From Acidimicrobiales bacterium (lineage in GTDB: Bacteria > Actinomycetota > Acidimicrobiia > Acidimicrobiales > RAAP-2), in contig JADGOH010000059.1 in the NCBI GenBank assembly GCA_017883025.1, positions 1 to 47,134 of the forward strand: a stretch of DNA of 47,134 bases. Direction: 5' to 3'. The first letter of the stretch is position 1. Each line of letters starts with the position of its first letter. The position numbers were made by a program, and so were the translations under genes. A model generated the notes under the pieces. That model searched no databases and was not told the DNA's origin. It was given only the letters and a program-made list of their open reading frames with translations. This document shows positions 44,908 through 47,134 of this stretch, in pieces.

Positions 44908-46368
44908 CCAGATGATCGACTGCAGCTCCGAATAGGCCTCGAGGCTGTAGTCGCCGCCGTCGCGGCCGATCCCGCTCATCTTGAACCCGCCGAACGGGGC
45001 GTCCATGTTGCGCTGGGCGGTGTTAATGCCCACGTGGCCGGCCCGCAGTTGCTTGGCCACCCGGAACGCCCGGGAGGTGTCCGCGCTGAAGACGTAGTCG
45101 TACAGGCCGAACTCCGAGTCGTTGGCGATGGCCACGCCCTCGTCGTCGTCGTCGAACGGGATGGCCACGACCACCGGCCCGAAGATCTCCTCGCGGGCGG
45201 TGCGCATGTCGTTCGACCCGGTGATGAGGGTCGGCTCGACGTAGTAGCCCCGCTCCATGTGCGCGGGGCGGCCGCCGCCCACCACGACCTCGCCCTCGGT
45301 GCGGCCCGACTCGATGTAGTCGAGGATGCGCTGCTGCTGAGGGCCCGAGATGACCGGGCCGACCACGGTGGACGCCTCGGTCGGATCGCCCACGGTGAGG
45401 CGGCCGGCGAAGGTGGTCAGCCCCTCGACCACCTGGTCGAAGATGCTCCGGTGCACGACGGCCCGGGTGGGGGCCGTGCAGATCTGGCCGGAGTGGAAGG
45501 CCCAGGTGGAGCCGATGGCGGTGATGGCAGCTTTCAGGTCGGCGTCTCCGAAGACCACGGCGGCGCCCTTGCCGCCGAGCTCCATGAGGAGGCGCTTCAT
45601 GGTCGGGGCGCCGGCTGCGGCGATGCGCTGGCCGACGGCCGTCGAACCGGTGAACGACACCATGTCGACGTCGGGGGAGGAGGTCAGCACCGATGCCGGC
45701 TCGGGCCCCTGGGCACTGACCAGGTTGATCACGCCGGGCGGGAATCCGACCTGGTCGAGCACGCGGGCCAGCTCGACGATGGCCAGCGGGTCCTGGGGCG
45801 CGGGCTTGATGACGACGGTGTTCCCCATGGCGAGCGCCGGCGCCACCTTGCCGGCCATGTTGGTGAGCGGGAAGTTGTAGCTGGCGATGGCGGCGACGAC
45901 GCCGACGGGCTGGCGGTAGGCGAGGGCGCTGATCAGGCCTCCGGGTGCCAGCGGGGTGGCGGCCGTGGCGATCGGGGGGAGCATCGACTCCTGGACGTGG
46001 CGGATGTCCCGGCTGTAGCGCTCGAACCGGTCGGCGCTGATCGGGACCTGCATGCGCGACCCGACCGAGGCGGTGGCGCCGGTCTCGGCGATCACCAGGG
46101 GCACGAGTTCGTCGTTCTTGGCCCGGATGGCGGCTGCCGCGGCCTTCAACAGGGCGAGGCGCTCGTCGACCGGGGTGGCCGCCCAGCCCGGGAAGGCCTC
46201 TCGGGCGGCAGCGCAGGCGGCCTCGGCGTCGGCCACCGAGGCGTTGGGGGCATGTCCGACGACCTCTTCGGTGGCCGGGTTGATGATGTCGTACGTGCCG
46301 TCGCCGGCATCGACCCACGACCCGCCGATCAGCAGCTGGGATTCGTCTCTGGTGGCCTGATCACCCAT
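44899..46368 (-). CDS. NAD(P)-dependent aldehyde dehydrogenase
   Basis: This 489-residue enzyme starts at ATG 46368 with AAAGGA 8 nt upstream. Key residues are N165 (SYNFPL), K188 (VIKPAP, cofactor), the coenzyme loop FTGSTAVGQ, E263 (MELGGKG, general base) and the nucleophile C297 (GQICTAPTR). The C-terminal FGGFKMSGIGRDGGDYSLEAYSE is the usual oligomerisation end. It oxidises an aldehyde to the acid; FHSGQICTAPTR and NTAQRNMDAPFGGFKMSG resemble broad-range ALDHs of actinobacteria. It lies downstream of an amidohydrolase gene on the same strand (108-bp gap) and may share its transcript. Its substrate is unknown. Confidence 0.92.
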   Translation of the reverse strand: MGDQATRDESQLLIGGSWVDAGDGTYDIINPATEEVVGHAPNASVADAEAACAAAREAFPGWAATPVDERLALLKAAAAAIRAKNDELVPLVIAETGATASVGSRMQVPISADRFERYSRDIRHVQESMLPPIATAATPLAPGGLISALAYRQPVGVVAAIASYNFPLTNMAGKVAPALAMGNTVVIKPAPQDPLAIVELARVLDQVGFPPGVINLVSAQGPEPASVLTSSPDVDMVSFTGSTAVGQRIAAAGAPTMKRLLMELGGKGAAVVFGDADLKAAITAIGSTWAFHSGQICTAPTRAVVHRSIFDQVVEGLTTFAGRLTVGDPTEASTVVGPVISGPQQQRILDYIESGRTEGEVVVGGGRPAHMERGYYVEPTLITGSNDMRTAREEIFGPVVVAIPFDDDDEGVAIANDSEFGLYDYVFSADTSRAFRVAKQLRAGHVGINTAQRNMDAPFGGFKMSGIGRDGGDYSLEAYSELQSIIWAG

Positions 46369-46476
46369 GTGAGGGGTCCTTTCGTCGGGGGGCGTGTCGA
46401 GGTGGTTGGTGTCGAGGTGGATCGTTGTCGGGACACGGTGGCGGCCCGGTGTGGGCGCCCGGATCAGGTGCGCCGG

Positions 46477-47134
46477 TCAGGTTGTGGCCGCCGTGTCGAC
46501 GGTGACGGTGTCGCGACCCGACCGCAGGAGGGTGCCGGGCAGGTTGCCGGTGGGGCGCCCGTCGACCACGGTCTCCACGCCGTTGACCAGGACGCGGGTG
46601 ACGCCGATCGAGTCGGCGATGAGGCGGGGGCTCCCGCCGGGCAGGTCGTCGACCAGGGTGGCCGGCTCCGAGGCGACCGTCGCGGGGTCGAAGACGAAGA
46701 GGTCGGCGCGGAGTCCCTCGGCCACCCGGCCCCGGTCGTGGAGGCCGAACAGGTCGGCAGGCGCCTGGGTCATCCAGTGGACGGCCTGCTCCATCGGGAC
46801 GAGCTTGCGGTTGCGCAGGCAGTCGCCCAGGAACGAGGTCGGGTAGTTGGAGCCGCACATGCGGTCCAGGTGGGCGCCGGCGTCGGACCCGCCGACCAGC
46901 GCGCCGGGGTCCTTCCACACGTCGACCCGGGCCTCCCATGAGGCGGCGTCACCGTCGGAGGCCTTGGGCCACAGCACGGTGCGCAGGTCGTCGGCGATGA
47001 CCAGGTCCAGTAGGGCGTCGAAGGGCTCCTTGCCCTGCTCCTCGGCGATCGAGCCGACGTCGCGCCAGCTGTAGCCGGCGTTCTCGGGGGCGAAGGTGTC
47101 GCCGATGATGTAGTTGGCCCAGTGGGACAGGCGC
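46477..47134 (-). CDS. N-acyl-D-amino-acid deacylase-type amidohydrolase (5' part outside window)
   Basis: The open frame enters at the right edge of the window (first whole codon at 47133) and ends at 46477, giving about 219 C-terminal residues. The segment WKDPGALVGGSDAGAHLDRM holds the late metal-associated Asp of the amidohydrolase-3/D-aminoacylase group. PADLFGLHDRGRVAEGLRADLFVFDP is the conserved return to the small beta domain. Such enzymes remove acyl groups from D-amino acids or act on related amides with Zn. The start, N-terminal metal His residues and full length cannot be seen. The downstream gap (46369-46476) contains two near-identical 13-bp GGTGTCGAGGTGG-type copies. Confidence 0.85.
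   Translation of the reverse strand, partial: RLSHWANYIIGDTFAPENAGYSWRDVGSIAEEQGKEPFDALLDLVIADDLRTVLWPKASDGDAASWEARVDVWKDPGALVGGSDAGAHLDRMCGSNYPTSFLGDCLRNRKLVPMEQAVHWMTQAPADLFGLHDRGRVAEGLRADLFVFDPATVASEPATLVDDLPGGSPRLIADSIGVTRVLVNGVETVVDGRPTGNLPGTLLRSGRDTVTVDTAATT

Overview
The window looks like a piece of a high-GC Actinomycetota chromosome, most likely class Acidimicrobiia. The evidence is near-universal G/C at third codon positions, the actinobacterial bc1-aa3 respiratory chain (diheme QcrC with a membrane anchor, Rieske protein with extra N-terminal helices, PDWY-type cytochrome b, a CtaF subunit IV), a HelD-type RNA polymerase recycling factor, a SCO6745-family protein, and a secreted CAP protein with the GGIFAFGDA repeats common in Acidimicrobiia. 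Species cannot be named from sequence alone. I saw no rRNA, tRNA, insertion sequence, prophage or CRISPR array.

Layout. 1-2.7 kb: end of a PLDc_N/SHOCT membrane protein, a large membrane protein and a SCO6745-family protein. 2.7-6.0 kb (minus): a 1098-residue fusion of a phosphoesterase-like domain with an MprF-like aminoacyl transferase. 6.1-8.6 kb: acetyl-CoA synthetase and a HAD phosphatase. 8.6-13.9 kb (minus): hemE-hemH-hemY-lnt with every start overlapping the previous stop. 14.0-16.3 kb: helD. 16.4-20.4 kb: ctaE-qcrC-qcrA-qcrB, also overlapping. 20.9-24.4 kb (minus): a class III cyclase/STAND ATPase regulator and a crotonase; 24.6-25.4 kb: an SDR. 25.5-28.6 kb (minus): ctaC-ctaD-ctaF. 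28.8-31.0 kb (minus): a membrane protein, tatA, a CopD-like protein and a second crotonase. 31.0-32.6 kb: a thiolase-like protein; 32.8-34.2 kb: a GH1 glycosidase; 34.2-38.7 kb (minus): a nitronate monooxygenase-like enzyme, a DUF5522 mini-protein, an MFS exporter and an S1P-lyase-like PLP enzyme. 38.8-40.5 kb: an ABC-2 transporter. 40.6-42.1 kb: two divergent TetR regulators around a long palindrome. 42.2-47.1 kb: a cyclase-family hydrolase, the CAP/repeat protein, an aldehyde dehydrogenase and a truncated amidohydrolase.

How the genes fit together. The middle of the window reads as a respiratory-chain island: heme synthesis feeds the c- and b-type cytochromes and the oxidase. Lnt could act on the lipoprotein-type CtaC. 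TatA is a plausible exporter for the Rieske protein. Around it lie acyl-CoA/short-chain metabolism genes (acs, two crotonases, SDR, thiolase-like, ALDH) typical of soil actinobacteria.

The most consistent unexpected signal is regulatory. About eleven genes have a TANNNT-type -10 hexamer 5-8 nt before the ATG/GTG, which predicts leaderless transcripts and fixes several start codons. Several convergent gene pairs have inverted repeats at or across their stop codons. Protein-level oddities are an Lnt with Ser at the catalytic Cys position, a degenerate phosphoesterase fused to an MprF-like enzyme, and His-rich tails on CtaD. I found no clear case for a wholly new multi-gene system.
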